A stretch of 35,214 nucleotides of DNA from Alphaproteobacteria bacterium. Lineage in GTDB: Bacteria > Pseudomonadota > Alphaproteobacteria > Ferrovibrionales > Ferrovibrionaceae. Each line of letters begins with the position of its first letter. Positions within the stretch are counted from its first letter, which is position 1. Positions 23,217 to 31,774 of this stretch are shown piece by piece. The stretch covers positions 1 to 35,214 of the forward strand of contig CANJGB010000033.1 of NCBI GenBank assembly GCA_947473805.1, written 5' to 3'. The notes under the pieces were generated by a model. That model had not been told where the DNA came from, searched no databases, and saw only the letters and a list, made by a program, of their open reading frames with translations. The position numbers and the translations under genes were made by a program.

Positions 23217-24230
23217 ATGACCAAAGAAAGGGCCGGCCTTATTCAAGGCTTTCCGGCGAGGATGACGTCGTTTGCCGTGGCGGCGTTGCTCGCGGCATCG
23301 GTCGCTCCCGACGCGTGGGCGCAGTCCTATCCGACCAAACCCATCAACCTGATCATTCCCTTCGCGACCGGCGGCGGTTCCGAGCGCGTGTCCCGCCTGA
23401 TCGCGGCGGAGGTGGAAAAGACCCTGGGCCAGCCGATGATTCCGGAGTTCCGTCCGGGCGCGTCGGGCTCGCTCGGCGCGGCCGCTGCGGCCAAGGCCGC
23501 ACCCGACGGCTACACGCTGACGCTGGCGGCGGCCGGCACCATGACGGTGCTTCCGCAAGTCGATAACAGCCTGGGCTACGACCCGGTGAAGGACCTGCAA
23601 CCGGTCGTCAACATCTACTCTGCGGAAATCCCGATCAGCGTGCGGGCGGACTCGCCCGCCAAGAACCTGAAGGAACTCATCGCGCTGGCGAAGGCCAGTC
23701 CGGGCAAGCTGACCTACGGCCATTCGGGCAATTTCGGCATTCCGCACATCGCGATGGAATTGCTGAAGAACGTGACCGGCACCCAGATTCTGGCCGTGCC
23801 GTACCGCAGCGAGGGCCCGGCAGCACTCGGCTTCCTCAGCGGCGATACCGACATCGGGACAGTCGGCTATGCCTCGATCGCTGGGCACATCAAGGAGGGC
23901 AAGGTCAGGGTCCTGGCGCAGCTGGGCCGTACCCGCGTCGCGCAGATGGCCGATGTGCCGACCGCCATCGAGCAGGGCTTTCCGAACCTCACGATCAGCT
24001 CGTGGGTCGGCATGCTGGCACCGGCGAAAACGCCGCCCGACATCGTCGCCAAGCTCAACGGCGCGGTGGTCAAGGCGTTGCAGGTCTCGACGATCAAGGA
24101 CGCGATCGAGGGCCTTGGCTATGGCGTGATCGGTAACAGCCCGCAGGAATATGCGGCACAGATCGGCTCGGAGATCGCCGCGTTGAAGAAAGTCATCGAC
24201 GAGCAGAACCTGGCGAAGCTCGAACGCTAG
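23217..24230 (+). CDS. Bug-family (TctC-like) periplasmic solute-binding protein
   Basis: Substrate-binding protein of the tripartite tricarboxylate transporter family, 337 residues. A signal peptide with a long n-region (1-36) ends DAWAQS. Bug hallmarks follow: YPTKPINLIIPFATGGGSERVSRLIA, PEFRPGASGSLGAAAAAKAAPDGYTL, LGYDPVKDLQPVVNI, AKASPGKLTYGHSGNFGIPHIAMELL and VPYRSEGPAALGFLSGDTD. These proteins bind carboxylates or aromatic acids in the periplasm. No tctA or tctB membrane genes adjoin it, as for most members of this large family. ATG 23217 with AGGGGAAG fixes the start. It precedes a catabolic region. Confidence 0.92.
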   Translation: MTKERAGLIQGFPARMTSFAVAALLAASVAPDAWAQSYPTKPINLIIPFATGGGSERVSRLIAAEVEKTLGQPMIPEFRPGASGSLGAAAAAKAAPDGYTLTLAAAGTMTVLPQVDNSLGYDPVKDLQPVVNIYSAEIPISVRADSPAKNLKELIALAKASPGKLTYGHSGNFGIPHIAMELLKNVTGTQILAVPYRSEGPAALGFLSGDTDIGTVGYASIAGHIKEGKVRVLAQLGRTRVAQMADVPTAIEQGFPNLTISSWVGMLAPAKTPPDIVAKLNGAVVKALQVSTIKDAIEGLGYGVIGNSPQEYAAQIGSEIAALKKVIDEQNLAKLER

Positions 24231-24238
24231 AAAAGCCG

Positions 24239-24266
24239 GCGGCGGAAGCTAGATTGCTTCCGCCGC
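24239..24266 (-). terminator. Hairpin between Bug gene and convergent flavoenzyme
   Basis: GCGGCGGAAGC (24239-24249) pairs perfectly with 24256-24266 around a 6-nt loop. On the minus strand it is followed within 4 nt by TTTT, so it can terminate the flavoenzyme gene, whose last codons lie in the stem. It may also slow + strand readthrough. Confidence 0.65.
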
Positions 24267-26393
24267 GACGGCGGCGCCCTTCATGGCGCCATCGATGTAG
24301 CCGACGCCCTCGCAGTCGCCGACGGTGAAGACATCCAGCCCCGCGCCGCGCAGCGCGGTGGCCAGCGTCAGGTCGCCGCGCGCGCCCTTGGCGACGATGA
24401 CGTGGTCGGTGCCGATGGAGCGCCGCTGGCCGGTGTCGGTAAGGTAGTTGACGCTGCGCTCGCCGATGCCGATGTCCTGCACGCCGCGCAGCAGGGGCAC
24501 GCCCATCTCCTTCAGTTCGTGCAGCATGCGGTAGCGCCGGACGATGGGCATGCCCGCGCCGAACCGGGGGATGTCGTCGATCACCGTCACCGTGCGGCCC
24601 CGGTGGCGCAGGAATTCGGCCAGTTCGAGGCCGACAAGATCGCCGCCGATGATGACGATGCGCTTGCCCAGCGGCATCCACGCCTTGCTCGACTCGCGGA
24701 TGAAGCCCGGCATGGCGGTGAGGCCCGCCACCGCGCCCAGCTTCGATGCCAGGCGCGCGCCAGCACCGATGCGGCCGGCAAGCCCGGGCGCTGATGGGTC
24801 GGCCAGCAGGTTGCGCAGATCGTCGCCGGTCAGCACGCAGGGGCTGTCCACGCCGGGAATGGCCGGTGCTGCGCGCACCGCGCCGGTGGCGACGACAATG
24901 GCGTCGGCGCCGAACGCGCGGACGCTGTCGATGGTGGCCTCGGTGCCGAGCTTCACCTCGACGGGCGATTGCTCCAGTTGCCGGTGCAGCCAGCGCAGCA
25001 GGCGTTCATTGGGTTCGTACGCAATCGACGCCAGGCGCAGCGTCCCACCCATGCGCCGCCCGCGCTCGACCAGGGTGACGGCATGGCCCTTCAGCGCCAG
25101 GCGTCGCGCGGTCTCCATCCCGCCTGGACCGGCACCGACGACGACAACCCGTTTCTTGCGCGGTGCGGCGGCGACGGCGGGCACATCGATTTCGTTGCCC
25201 GTTTCCGGCCGCACGGCGCAGCGGATCGAACCGCCGAAGGTCAGCTGGCTGATGCAGGTATAGCAGTAGATGCAGGGGCGAATGTCGTCGCGCTTTCCCG
25301 CCGCCAGCTTGTTCGGCAGGTGCGGTTCGGCCAGCAGCTTGCGGCCCATGGAAACGAAATCGAACCTGCCGTCGGCGATGCCGCGGTCGGCCACTTCCGG
25401 TTCGATCCGGCCGGGCGTAATGACCGGAATGTCGATGGCCGACTTGATGATCGCGGCATTGGCGATCAGCAGGCCCGGGATATGCGGCGTGTGCGAGTTC
25501 GACTGGCCCAGGCCGAAGGCGGGGTTGTGATAGGCGCTGGCGGTGATGGCGTTGGCGCCGGCCTCCTGCGCGAGGCGCGCGGTAATCTTCGCGTCCTCGA
25601 CCGTGATGCCGTGATCCTGGAAGAATTCCTGTGAGTCGATCTTGCACCAGACCGGAAAGTCGCGCCCGACCGCGCTGCGGATGCCCTTCAGAACCTCGAC
25701 CAGCATGCGCGCGCGGTTTTCGACCGAACCGCCATATTCGTCGGTGCGCTGGTTGGTATTGGGCGAAATGAACGAGGAGATGAGATAGCCGTGGGCCGCG
25801 TGCACCTCGACCCCATCGGCGCCGGCCGCCTGCGCCCGCGCGGCAGCGGAGGCCCACATGTTGACGGCCTTGCCGATATCCTCGTGGGACAGCGGATTGT
25901 AGGTGAGGGGCGGGGCGCCCGCGCCGCCGGTCATGGCGATGGTGCCGGAGCCCAGCGCAATCTCGCTCTCCAGCATGGCCTCGCCGACGTCGGACGGTTT
26001 CAGGCGGGGTTTCGAGGATGTCCACAGCGGCCGGACCGCCTTGATGTCCTGGCGCGCGTTGGGGCCGGTGTGGTTGAGCTGCACTGCGATCTTGCCGCCA
26101 TGCTCGTGCACGCCCTCGACGATGACGCGCATCCCGTCGATATGGCGGTCCTCGGACAGGGCGAGCACGTTCGGCCGGCCCGCGCCGAAGGGATAACCGA
26201 CGGAGACGGCCTCGGTCATGATAAGGCCGACACCGCCTTTCGCGCGCTCGGCGTAATACGCGCGCAGGCGCGCGCCACCGATGCCGCCGCCTTCGGCAAG
26301 GTCGGAGCCCATCGCGGTCATGACGATTCTGTTCCGGAGCGTCATCGAGCCGATCCGGCCGGGCGACAGCAGGTGCGCAAAACTGGAAGCCAT
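24249..26393 (-). CDS. FadH/TMADH-type iron-sulfur flavoprotein (enoate or dienoyl-CoA reductase-like)
   Basis: A 714-residue three-part reductase. An OYE-type FMN barrel (about 1-370) has FAHLLSPGRIGSMTLRNRIV and VEVHAAHGYLISSFISP (196-211). A cysteine cluster at 374, 377, 380 and 392 (C-x2-C-x2-C-x11-C) binds [4Fe-4S]. A C-terminal FAD/NAD(P) module has VVGAGPGGMETARRL (418-432) and a second Rossmann motif RIVIIGGDLVGLELAEFL. Electrons would pass NAD(P)H to FAD, Fe-S and FMN, then to a C=C bond. The Cys spacing resembles trimethylamine dehydrogenase relatives more than E. coli FadH. ATG 26393 is chosen, since the frame continues to 26573 without family-like sequence. It is divergent from a SnoaL-like gene; substrate unknown. 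Confidence 0.9.
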   Translation of the reverse strand: MASSFAHLLSPGRIGSMTLRNRIVMTAMGSDLAEGGGIGGARLRAYYAERAKGGVGLIMTEAVSVGYPFGAGRPNVLALSEDRHIDGMRVIVEGVHEHGGKIAVQLNHTGPNARQDIKAVRPLWTSSKPRLKPSDVGEAMLESEIALGSGTIAMTGGAGAPPLTYNPLSHEDIGKAVNMWASAAARAQAAGADGVEVHAAHGYLISSFISPNTNQRTDEYGGSVENRARMLVEVLKGIRSAVGRDFPVWCKIDSQEFFQDHGITVEDAKITARLAQEAGANAITASAYHNPAFGLGQSNSHTPHIPGLLIANAAIIKSAIDIPVITPGRIEPEVADRGIADGRFDFVSMGRKLLAEPHLPNKLAAGKRDDIRPCIYCYTCISQLTFGGSIRCAVRPETGNEIDVPAVAAAPRKKRVVVVGAGPGGMETARRLALKGHAVTLVERGRRMGGTLRLASIAYEPNERLLRWLHRQLEQSPVEVKLGTEATIDSVRAFGADAIVVATGAVRAAPAIPGVDSPCVLTGDDLRNLLADPSAPGLAGRIGAGARLASKLGAVAGLTAMPGFIRESSKAWMPLGKRIVIIGGDLVGLELAEFLRHRGRTVTVIDDIPRFGAGMPIVRRYRMLHELKEMGVPLLRGVQDIGIGERSVNYLTDTGQRRSIGTDHVIVAKGARGDLTLATALRGAGLDVFTVGDCEGVGYIDGAMKGAAVAAEAI

Positions 26394-26565
26394 TCGGCTG
26401 TTTCCCCCGGTTCTTCCGGCCGCTTTTGCGCGGCTCTGCGGAAATGTTAGCTGGGGGCTGTGGGCCCGGCAACGCTTCTTTGCCGCAGCGCCGCGTTGCG
26501 ACCGCGCGGGGACGGGGCTAACCTGATCAGGCCATGAAATAACAAAGAACCGATGGAGGGAACGC

Positions 26566-26607
26566 GTGGCCAATACATCGACACATCTCTACGGGTGCGC
26601 CCGATGA
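26566..26607 (+). CDS. Possible 13-codon leader ORF before the SnoaL-like gene
   Basis: GTG 26566 has an ideal ribosome site (GGAGGG, 5 nt before). It opens a 13-residue peptide whose TGA overlaps the ATG at 26604 as ATGA. The best ribosome site in the region thus drives this short frame, not the main gene, suggesting a coupling leader. A frame error joining it to the main gene is the alternative. Confidence 0.35.
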   Translation: MANTSTHLYGCAR

Positions 26608-27080
26608 CCGACATGGAGCGGATGTTCATCCAGCATGAATGCATGCAGCTCATCGTGGCGTTTCACCGCTACGCCGACGAGTGGAACCACGAGGGCATGC
26701 TGAACCTGTTCGCGGAGGATGCCACCTTCCATCACTACCGTATGGGCGATCTGGTGGGTCACAAAGCCATCAAGGCCTACCTCGACTCGAAGGAAACCTC
26801 GTCGGCGACAACCAAGCACGTCACGACCAACATGTTGGTCCAGGTCCATGACGGCGATACGGCCAGCGGCTCGTGCTACTGGACCTTCTACGTGTCGCCG
26901 CCAGGCAGTACCGAATTGCCGCACCTGCTCAAGGGGCCGGCGTCGCTCGGCATCTACGAGGACCGCTATGTCCGCACGCCCAAGGGCTGGCGGTTCTCCT
27001 ATCGCCGCAACCAGCCGATCTTCAGTGCGCCGCACCGGGCGGACTACCAGCACCTCAAGGCTGATCGCCCGAAGGCCTGA
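26604..27080 (+). CDS. SnoaL-like/NTF2-fold protein
   Basis: A 158-residue protein of the SnoaL/NTF2 fold, a cone-shaped alpha+beta barrel used by small hydratases, isomerases and cyclases. The opening MERMFIQHECMQLIVAFHRYADEWNHEGMLNLFAEDATFHHYR is typical of the SnoaL-like subgroup beside ring-hydroxylation and dehydrogenase genes. The GDLVGHKAIKAYLDSK helix and the C-terminal IYEDRYVRTPKGWRFSYRRN strands complete the fold. Its reaction is unknown. ATG 26604 is used; ATG 26553 is in frame, and a 13-codon ORF with a better ribosome site overlaps this start. The 3' end overlaps the convergent NIPSNAP-like gene by 26 bp. Confidence 0.8.
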   Translation: MTDMERMFIQHECMQLIVAFHRYADEWNHEGMLNLFAEDATFHHYRMGDLVGHKAIKAYLDSKETSSATTKHVTTNMLVQVHDGDTASGSCYWTFYVSPPGSTELPHLLKGPASLGIYEDRYVRTPKGWRFSYRRNQPIFSAPHRADYQHLKADRPKA

Positions 27081-27828
27081 TCCAGTCGGTCAGCGCGGCT
27101 TCTTCCCAGTCGGGCGGGCCATAGACCGTATTGGGCAGCGGCGTCATGATGTGGGTGTCGCCGCCGGTGACGAACTCCGCCGAGCGGCGCTCCCAGTCGA
27201 CAATGCGCTGATCGGCAACGCCTTCGTCGGACAGGCCGCGTGTCGTGTCGCGGTCCTTGTGGAACTGCACCCGCGCCGGCACCGAGGTCGCCCACACCAT
27301 CACAACTTCATGCTGGTTGTTGGTCACCTCGTACAGGCCGGTGGGCTCGTGGCCATGGGCGCGCATCATCGGCACGCGTTCCTCGGCCACGGCGGCGAGG
27401 AAGTCGAACTGCGATCCGGGGCGGACGGTCAGCAGTTCATGCATGAACAGCGTGCCGCGAATGCCGCGTTCCTTGATCTGCTCGGTCGTCGGGCTGCCGG
27501 GCACGCCGGCCAGCAGGCGGTCGAAACCGCTGGTGCGCCACTTCGCCGCCTTGTCCCACCAGTCGCCGTAAAAGGCCTTGCGCCGCTTCAGGTTCAGGCG
27601 GTCCACATTGCTGGCCCAGCCGTCCCAGCCGCGGGTGCCGATGTCCCAGATGTTGATGACCTGCGGCCAGCGGCCGCCGCCCATCGAGCAGATGTAGAAG
27701 GTGCCCTGCAGCTTGTGCATTTCGGGCATCTGCTGGACCGGGTCCTGCCACAGATGCTCCATATAGGCGTACTGGCCCTGGCCGACGATATCGATGATCT
27801 CGTGGAGATAGATGCTCCGTTTGGCCAT
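27055..27828 (-). CDS. NIPSNAP-like tandem alpha/beta-barrel protein, last gene of the catabolic operon
   Basis: A 257-residue protein of unknown function. The N-terminal half (AKRSIYLHEIIDIVGQGQYAYMEHL, then VINIWDIGTRGWDGWASNV) and C-terminal half (FMHELLTVRPGSQFDFLAAVAEERVPMMRAHG, then LYEVTNNQHEVVMVWATS) both fit a ferredoxin-like strand-helix-strand layout resembling NIPSNAP or EthD modules. The family call is tentative. Trp and Arg are abundant. ATG 27828 lies 11 bp past the SDR stop, so it is co-transcribed with the TauD-SDR-amidohydrolase genes. It may be a binding or cofactor-free accessory protein; that is inference. Confidence 0.65.
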   Translation of the reverse strand: MAKRSIYLHEIIDIVGQGQYAYMEHLWQDPVQQMPEMHKLQGTFYICSMGGGRWPQVINIWDIGTRGWDGWASNVDRLNLKRRKAFYGDWWDKAAKWRTSGFDRLLAGVPGSPTTEQIKERGIRGTLFMHELLTVRPGSQFDFLAAVAEERVPMMRAHGHEPTGLYEVTNNQHEVVMVWATSVPARVQFHKDRDTTRGLSDEGVADQRIVDWERRSAEFVTGGDTHIMTPLPNTVYGPPDWEEAALTDWIRPSGDQP

Positions 27829-27839
27829 GGCGCTTCTGC

Positions 27840-28742
27840 CTATTTCTTCTTGTCCCAGTCCAGAAAGCTGTTCGACGGATCGAAGCCGGAGGCGGGGCCA
27901 AAGATCGGCGCGCCGTATTTCGCGCGTCGCGAAACAGGCTTTTGGCCGTCGGCATCCATCACGCCATAATGTTCCGCCAGTTCCGCGGTCCAGAACGTGC
28001 TGCCGGAAATCTTCATCAGGTCGGCATCGCGCCACGCCGCGTCGATAATGCGGCCGCCAAACTCAGGCGTCTCCGTGACCTGCTCGCCGCCCGAGGCCTT
28101 GACCCATTCAGGGGAAAGTTTCATCGCCTCGATGGTGCGATCGGTGCGCACCAGGCCGTGCCAGAACGACAAAGTGGCCACGTTGTGCGGCACGACCTCG
28201 TGGGCGATGTCGTGCGCCAGCTTGTCATGGCCGACCTTGCCAACGCCATAGGGCAGGGGATGCATGTGCCGGTTGGCGCCGGGGCCCGACGTGAACACGA
28301 TGAGGCCGCGGTTCTGCCGGATCATCATGGGGATCGCATAGTACGAGGCGACGTAGGAACTGCGCAGGCCGATATCGATGGTGGAGTGCCACAGGTCCAG
28401 CGACCGCTCCCAGTATTTGCCGGGGCTGGATGCACTGTCGGGCATGCCGAACGCGTTGTTGACCAGCACGTCGATGCGGCCCTGTTCACGCTGCACCTGC
28501 TCAAACAACGCCTTGGTCTGCCCGTCGTCGGCGTGGTCGCAGGCGACGGCGATGCCCTTGCCGCCGCGCCGCGTGATCTCGGCCGCGGTATCGGCCAGCG
28601 TGCCCTGCCACTTGCCGGTGGCCTGGGTCATGCCGCGGCCGGTCACGTAAACGGTGTCGCCGCACGCGCCCAGCGCCAGCGCGGTACCCCGGCCAATGCC
28701 CCGGCTGGCGCCGGTGACGACCACGACGCGGTTCGATGTCAT
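27840..28742 (-). CDS. Short-chain dehydrogenase/reductase (DHRS1-like)
   Basis: NAD(P)-dependent SDR of 300 residues. The nucleotide-binding TGASRGIGRGTALAL (10-24) and NNAFGMPD motif are present, with the catalytic tetrad residues in FTSGPGANRHMHPLPYGVGK (Ser, Tyr, Lys). The C-terminal extension of about 50 residues (HYGVMDADGQKP to the end) is longer than in classical SDRs and resembles the DHRS1-like group. ATG 28742 has GGGGGAA upstream. It sits 34 bp behind the amidohydrolase and 11 bp ahead of the NIPSNAP-like gene. Probable role: alcohol/ketone interconversion in the same pathway. Confidence 0.88.
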   Translation of the reverse strand: MTSNRVVVVTGASRGIGRGTALALGACGDTVYVTGRGMTQATGKWQGTLADTAAEITRRGGKGIAVACDHADDGQTKALFEQVQREQGRIDVLVNNAFGMPDSASSPGKYWERSLDLWHSTIDIGLRSSYVASYYAIPMMIRQNRGLIVFTSGPGANRHMHPLPYGVGKVGHDKLAHDIAHEVVPHNVATLSFWHGLVRTDRTIEAMKLSPEWVKASGGEQVTETPEFGGRIIDAAWRDADLMKISGSTFWTAELAEHYGVMDADGQKPVSRRAKYGAPIFGPASGFDPSNSFLDWDKKK

Positions 28743-28776
28743 GCCGCTTTTCCCCCGATGTTCGATTGGCCCTGGC

Positions 28777-29985
28777 TCAGTTCGGCAGCAGCCACGAGCA
28801 GTTTTCGACGAACACCTTTTTCATCACTTCGGGGCCGAAGCGCAACAGGCGATTGCTGACGTCGCCCATCGGGTTGCGGCCGCCCTCGGGGTGCGGGTAG
28901 TCGCTGGCGTAGCAGTAGACTTCCGGCATGTTGAACTGGTCGATGTAGATATCGACCGGCTCGATATCGAACAGCGAGAAGCGGCAGTTGCGGCGGATAT
29001 AGTCCGACGGCTTCATCGACAGGCGCAAGTTGCCCTCCATGTTGCCGAGCGAGAACTTGCGCTGGTGCTCGTGCCAGAAGTCGAGATTCTGCGCCAGCGG
29101 GCCGACCCACTGCGCGGTCACTTCGCAGGCGCCGAAGCGCAGGCCCGGGTGGCGCTCGAACACGCCGCCCAGCACCATGGTCGCCAGGAAATTCTGCACC
29201 GGCAGGTGCAGGGTGGACAAAGTCCATGGGTCCATCTGGAATTCCTCGCCGGCCTTCCAGCCCTGGAACTGTGGTGCGTCGCGCCACTTGGCCGTCTTGA
29301 GGAATTCGAAGTCGGCGCCGACATGGGCCAGCAGCGGCACGTTGGCCGCCGCCAGCAGGTCCCACAGCGGGTCGAGCCTGGGATGCGCCGGCGACACGCC
29401 GCCGGGCAGGGCGGCGCTCGGGATCCACACGGCGCGTACGCCGGCATCGACGACACGCTTCACTTCCGCATAAAGGTCTTCGACATTGTCGGCCAGCGCG
29501 ATGCCGACCTGGCGCAGGCGGTCGGACTTGCGCGCGATGCGGATGCAGAAGTCGTTGTGCGCCTTGATCAGCTTCAGGGCATAGGCCTTACGGTCGCCCT
29601 CAATGCTGCGGTACATGTTCGGGAACGCATCGGCGCGGAAGAAGAAGCTGGTGCCATACAGGCCGACGCTGCCCGAGAAGACGAGCTGGCGGTCGATGCC
29701 GGTGAAGTCCATTACCTCCAGCCGGCGGTCCCAGTCGAATGCGCCGGGCGCCTTGGCGAACTTGGTGTTCCACACGGTGTCGGCGCTGATCTCGGTATCG
29801 TCGGCGGCGACGAAGGCGCGGATCGGCATTTTCGAATTCTCGTGCGCCTCGACAAACGGGCGCACCACGGAACCGAACTGCTCCTCCCACATGTTCACCG
29901 GGGTGTATTCATGGCTGTCGGCATCCAGGATGGTGCCGGCATAGGGCTGCAGGACGGTCGGAATGGGGCTGGTGGTCTGGGTCAT
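28777..29985 (-). CDS. Amidohydrolase-2 family metal-dependent hydrolase or decarboxylase
   Basis: A 402-residue TIM-barrel enzyme of the amidohydrolase_2 (ACMSD-like) family. Likely metal ligands are Asp23/His25 in ILDADSHEY, the His in PLLAHVGADFEF and the Asp in CYASDYPHPEGGRNP. Members hydrolyse amides or lactones or decarboxylate aromatic and 2-hydroxymuconate-type acids. The long conserved middle (RRLEVMDFTGIDRQLVFSGSVGLYG) matches environmental family members of unknown substrate. ATG 29985 follows GGGAGAG. It is the fourth gene of the TauD-headed operon and the only one with a plausible ring- or carboxyl-processing role. Confidence 0.87.
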   Translation of the reverse strand: MTQTTSPIPTVLQPYAGTILDADSHEYTPVNMWEEQFGSVVRPFVEAHENSKMPIRAFVAADDTEISADTVWNTKFAKAPGAFDWDRRLEVMDFTGIDRQLVFSGSVGLYGTSFFFRADAFPNMYRSIEGDRKAYALKLIKAHNDFCIRIARKSDRLRQVGIALADNVEDLYAEVKRVVDAGVRAVWIPSAALPGGVSPAHPRLDPLWDLLAAANVPLLAHVGADFEFLKTAKWRDAPQFQGWKAGEEFQMDPWTLSTLHLPVQNFLATMVLGGVFERHPGLRFGACEVTAQWVGPLAQNLDFWHEHQRKFSLGNMEGNLRLSMKPSDYIRRNCRFSLFDIEPVDIYIDQFNMPEVYCYASDYPHPEGGRNPMGDVSNRLLRFGPEVMKKVFVENCSWLLPN

Positions 29986-30044
29986 TATTGCTCTCCCTTG
30001 AATCATTCTACGCCCGATCCTCGGGCACCACATTACGCTTCCTG

Positions 30045-30820
30045 TCAGGCCGCCGCAGCGAGTTGCACGCCGTCATCGTCGAAGCGCGCCACGCCGCCCG
30101 TAACGTCGGCGCGCCCCAGGGCCAGCAGCATCGTCGCCGGATCGGGCGGCAGGGCCGACCAAATCTGGCGGGCAACCACATCGACCGGCACCGCGCCCCC
30201 GGCCTCGATCCGTTGCCGCATCGCGGTGGCGGCAGGATAGAGGCTGGCATCCATGGTGGCGACGGCCCGGCTCATGGGCGTATCGACAAAGCCGGGGCGC
30301 ACGGCGACGAGCCACGGCGCGCCCGTCCGGCCCGCATATTCCCGCCGCACCACCCGGACCCATTGCTCGATGCCGGCCTTGGCGGCGCAATAGCCGGAAT
30401 GGCCGGGGAAGGGCACGGCGGCGCCGCCCGCCGACATCATGACCAGGCCCATTTCGACGTCCGGCCGGGCGGCGCGGAGGAAGGCGGCGCCGAGCGCAAT
30501 CGGCGCCACCGCGTTCGCCACCAGTGCATCGGCGTAGTCGCCGGCATCGACCTTGTCGAGCAGGCCGACACCGCGCGTGGAAACGGCATTCTGGATAAAG
30601 ATCGCGCGCCGGCCGCGAAAGGCGGCAAGTTCAGTGGCGAAATGGCCGCGACCGCCGCCCAGCTCGCCCGGTCGCCGAGGTCGAGCGGTAAATTCTCCAG
30701 GTCGGGATGACGGCCGCGCGACAGGTTGACGATGCGCGCACCGGCGTGCGGCACATGGCGCGCAAGCGCCGCGCCGATGCCCTGGGTCGCGCCGCTGATC
30801 CAGACCAGCGTGTCAGTCAT
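30045..30820 (-). pseudogene. Short-chain dehydrogenase disrupted by a single frameshift
   Basis: Two frames together encode one SDR. Residues 1-60 from ATG 30820 give WISGATQGIGAALARHV, the nucleotide-binding motif. After about 30640-30660 the match moves to another frame, reading HFATELAAFRGRRAIFIQNA, then VANAVAPIALG, then the catalytic region GLVMMSAGGAAVPFPGHSGYCAAKAG and VRPGFVDTPMS down to 30045. One missing base (or two extra) in the GC-rich stretch explains it. Either a sequencing or assembly error or a recent inactivation is possible; the rest is well preserved. Its start overlaps the stop of the upstream SDR by 8 bp, so it belongs to the same operon. Confidence 0.82.
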
Positions 30821-31772
30821 TGGCAACCGGCCGCGCTACCGAGGCGATCTTTCCCGTCGACTTGTAGCCCAGCACATCCATGAAATAGGCGAGGGCGTCC
30901 TCGCACGAGGCGGGCTGGCTGGCTGGCGGTTCCGACATAATTTCGCCCATGCGGTCGCGCAGGCTTTCGACGGTCATGCCGGCGTCGATATGCCCGCGGG
31001 TTTCGCCAATGACGGTGCGGGCGACGCGGCCGCCACCCACGACGAAGAACTCGCCCGTTACCGGGCAGTCGTCGTGGCCCAGCAGGGCGACCAGGGGGGA
31101 GGTCAACTCGGGCCGCATGGTCTTCAGGAACCAGGTGCGGAACTCGGACTCCGACATGTTCTCGGCCATGCGCGTCGCGCCGGCCGGCGCCGTGCCGTTC
31201 ACCTTGATATTGCGCGCCGCACCTTCGTGCGCGAGGCCGCGGACAAGGCCGATATACGACGCCTTGGCGGTAGAGTAGGGGATGCTGCCGCCCATGCCGT
31301 ACATCGCACCCGAACCGACGATGACAACGCGACCGTAGTTTTGCTCGCGCATCAAGGGCCAGGCCTCCTGCACGATGGCGTAGGCGGCGCGGGTGTTGAT
31401 GGCCAGCAGGCGTTCCAGCCGGTCGAGATTCTCTTTTTCGAATGGCATGCCACCCAGGGTGAAGCCGGCGTTGTGGACGACGGCATCGATCCGGCCGAAG
31501 GCGGCCACGGCCGCCTTGACCGCACCGCGCGCGCCGGCCTCGGTGCTGAGGTCTTCGACATAGGGCACGGCCTCGCCGCCGGCCTCGCGGATCAGCCGCA
31601 CGGTCTCCTCGGCATGGGTGGTGTCCGCGCCGGTGCCGAACAACGTCGTGCCGACATCGCTGACGACGACCTTCGCGCCACGCTTTGCGAACAGCAGGGC
31701 ATGCTCTCGCCCCATGCCCCGGCCCGCGCCGGTGACCAGTACCGCCCGCCCGTCGAACCGCAATTCAGCCAT
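30813..31772 (-). CDS. SDR related to peroxisomal multifunctional-enzyme (3-hydroxyacyl-CoA) dehydrogenases
   Basis: A 319-residue SDR. FDGRAVLVTGAGRGMGREHALLFAKRGAKVVVSDVG resembles the dehydrogenase part of MFE-2/17-beta-HSD4-type enzymes, with the typical REHALLFA helix. HNAGF, the catalytic Ser in VIVGSGAMYGMGGSIPYSTAKAS and Tyr/Lys of YSTAK are present. A C-terminal tail of about 60 residues (VARTVIGETRGHIDAGMTVESLRDRMGEI and on) goes beyond the classical fold. Likely role: oxidation of a secondary alcohol, possibly on a CoA ester. ATG 31772 lies 2 bp after the TauD stop, and the stop overlaps the next SDR. Confidence 0.88.
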   Translation of the reverse strand: MAELRFDGRAVLVTGAGRGMGREHALLFAKRGAKVVVSDVGTTLFGTGADTTHAEETVRLIREAGGEAVPYVEDLSTEAGARGAVKAAVAAFGRIDAVVHNAGFTLGGMPFEKENLDRLERLLAINTRAAYAIVQEAWPLMREQNYGRVVIVGSGAMYGMGGSIPYSTAKASYIGLVRGLAHEGAARNIKVNGTAPAGATRMAENMSESEFRTWFLKTMRPELTSPLVALLGHDDCPVTGEFFVVGGGRVARTVIGETRGHIDAGMTVESLRDRMGEIMSEPPASQPASCEDALAYFMDVLGYKSTGKIASVARPVAND

Positions 31773-31774
31773 GC

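Noticed and set aside
24249-26393. Odd Fe-S cysteine spacing in the flavoenzyme (C-x2-C-x2-C-x11-C)
   Set aside because: It differs from E. coli FadH by one residue but resembles the trimethylamine-dehydrogenase branch, so it is not abnormal.
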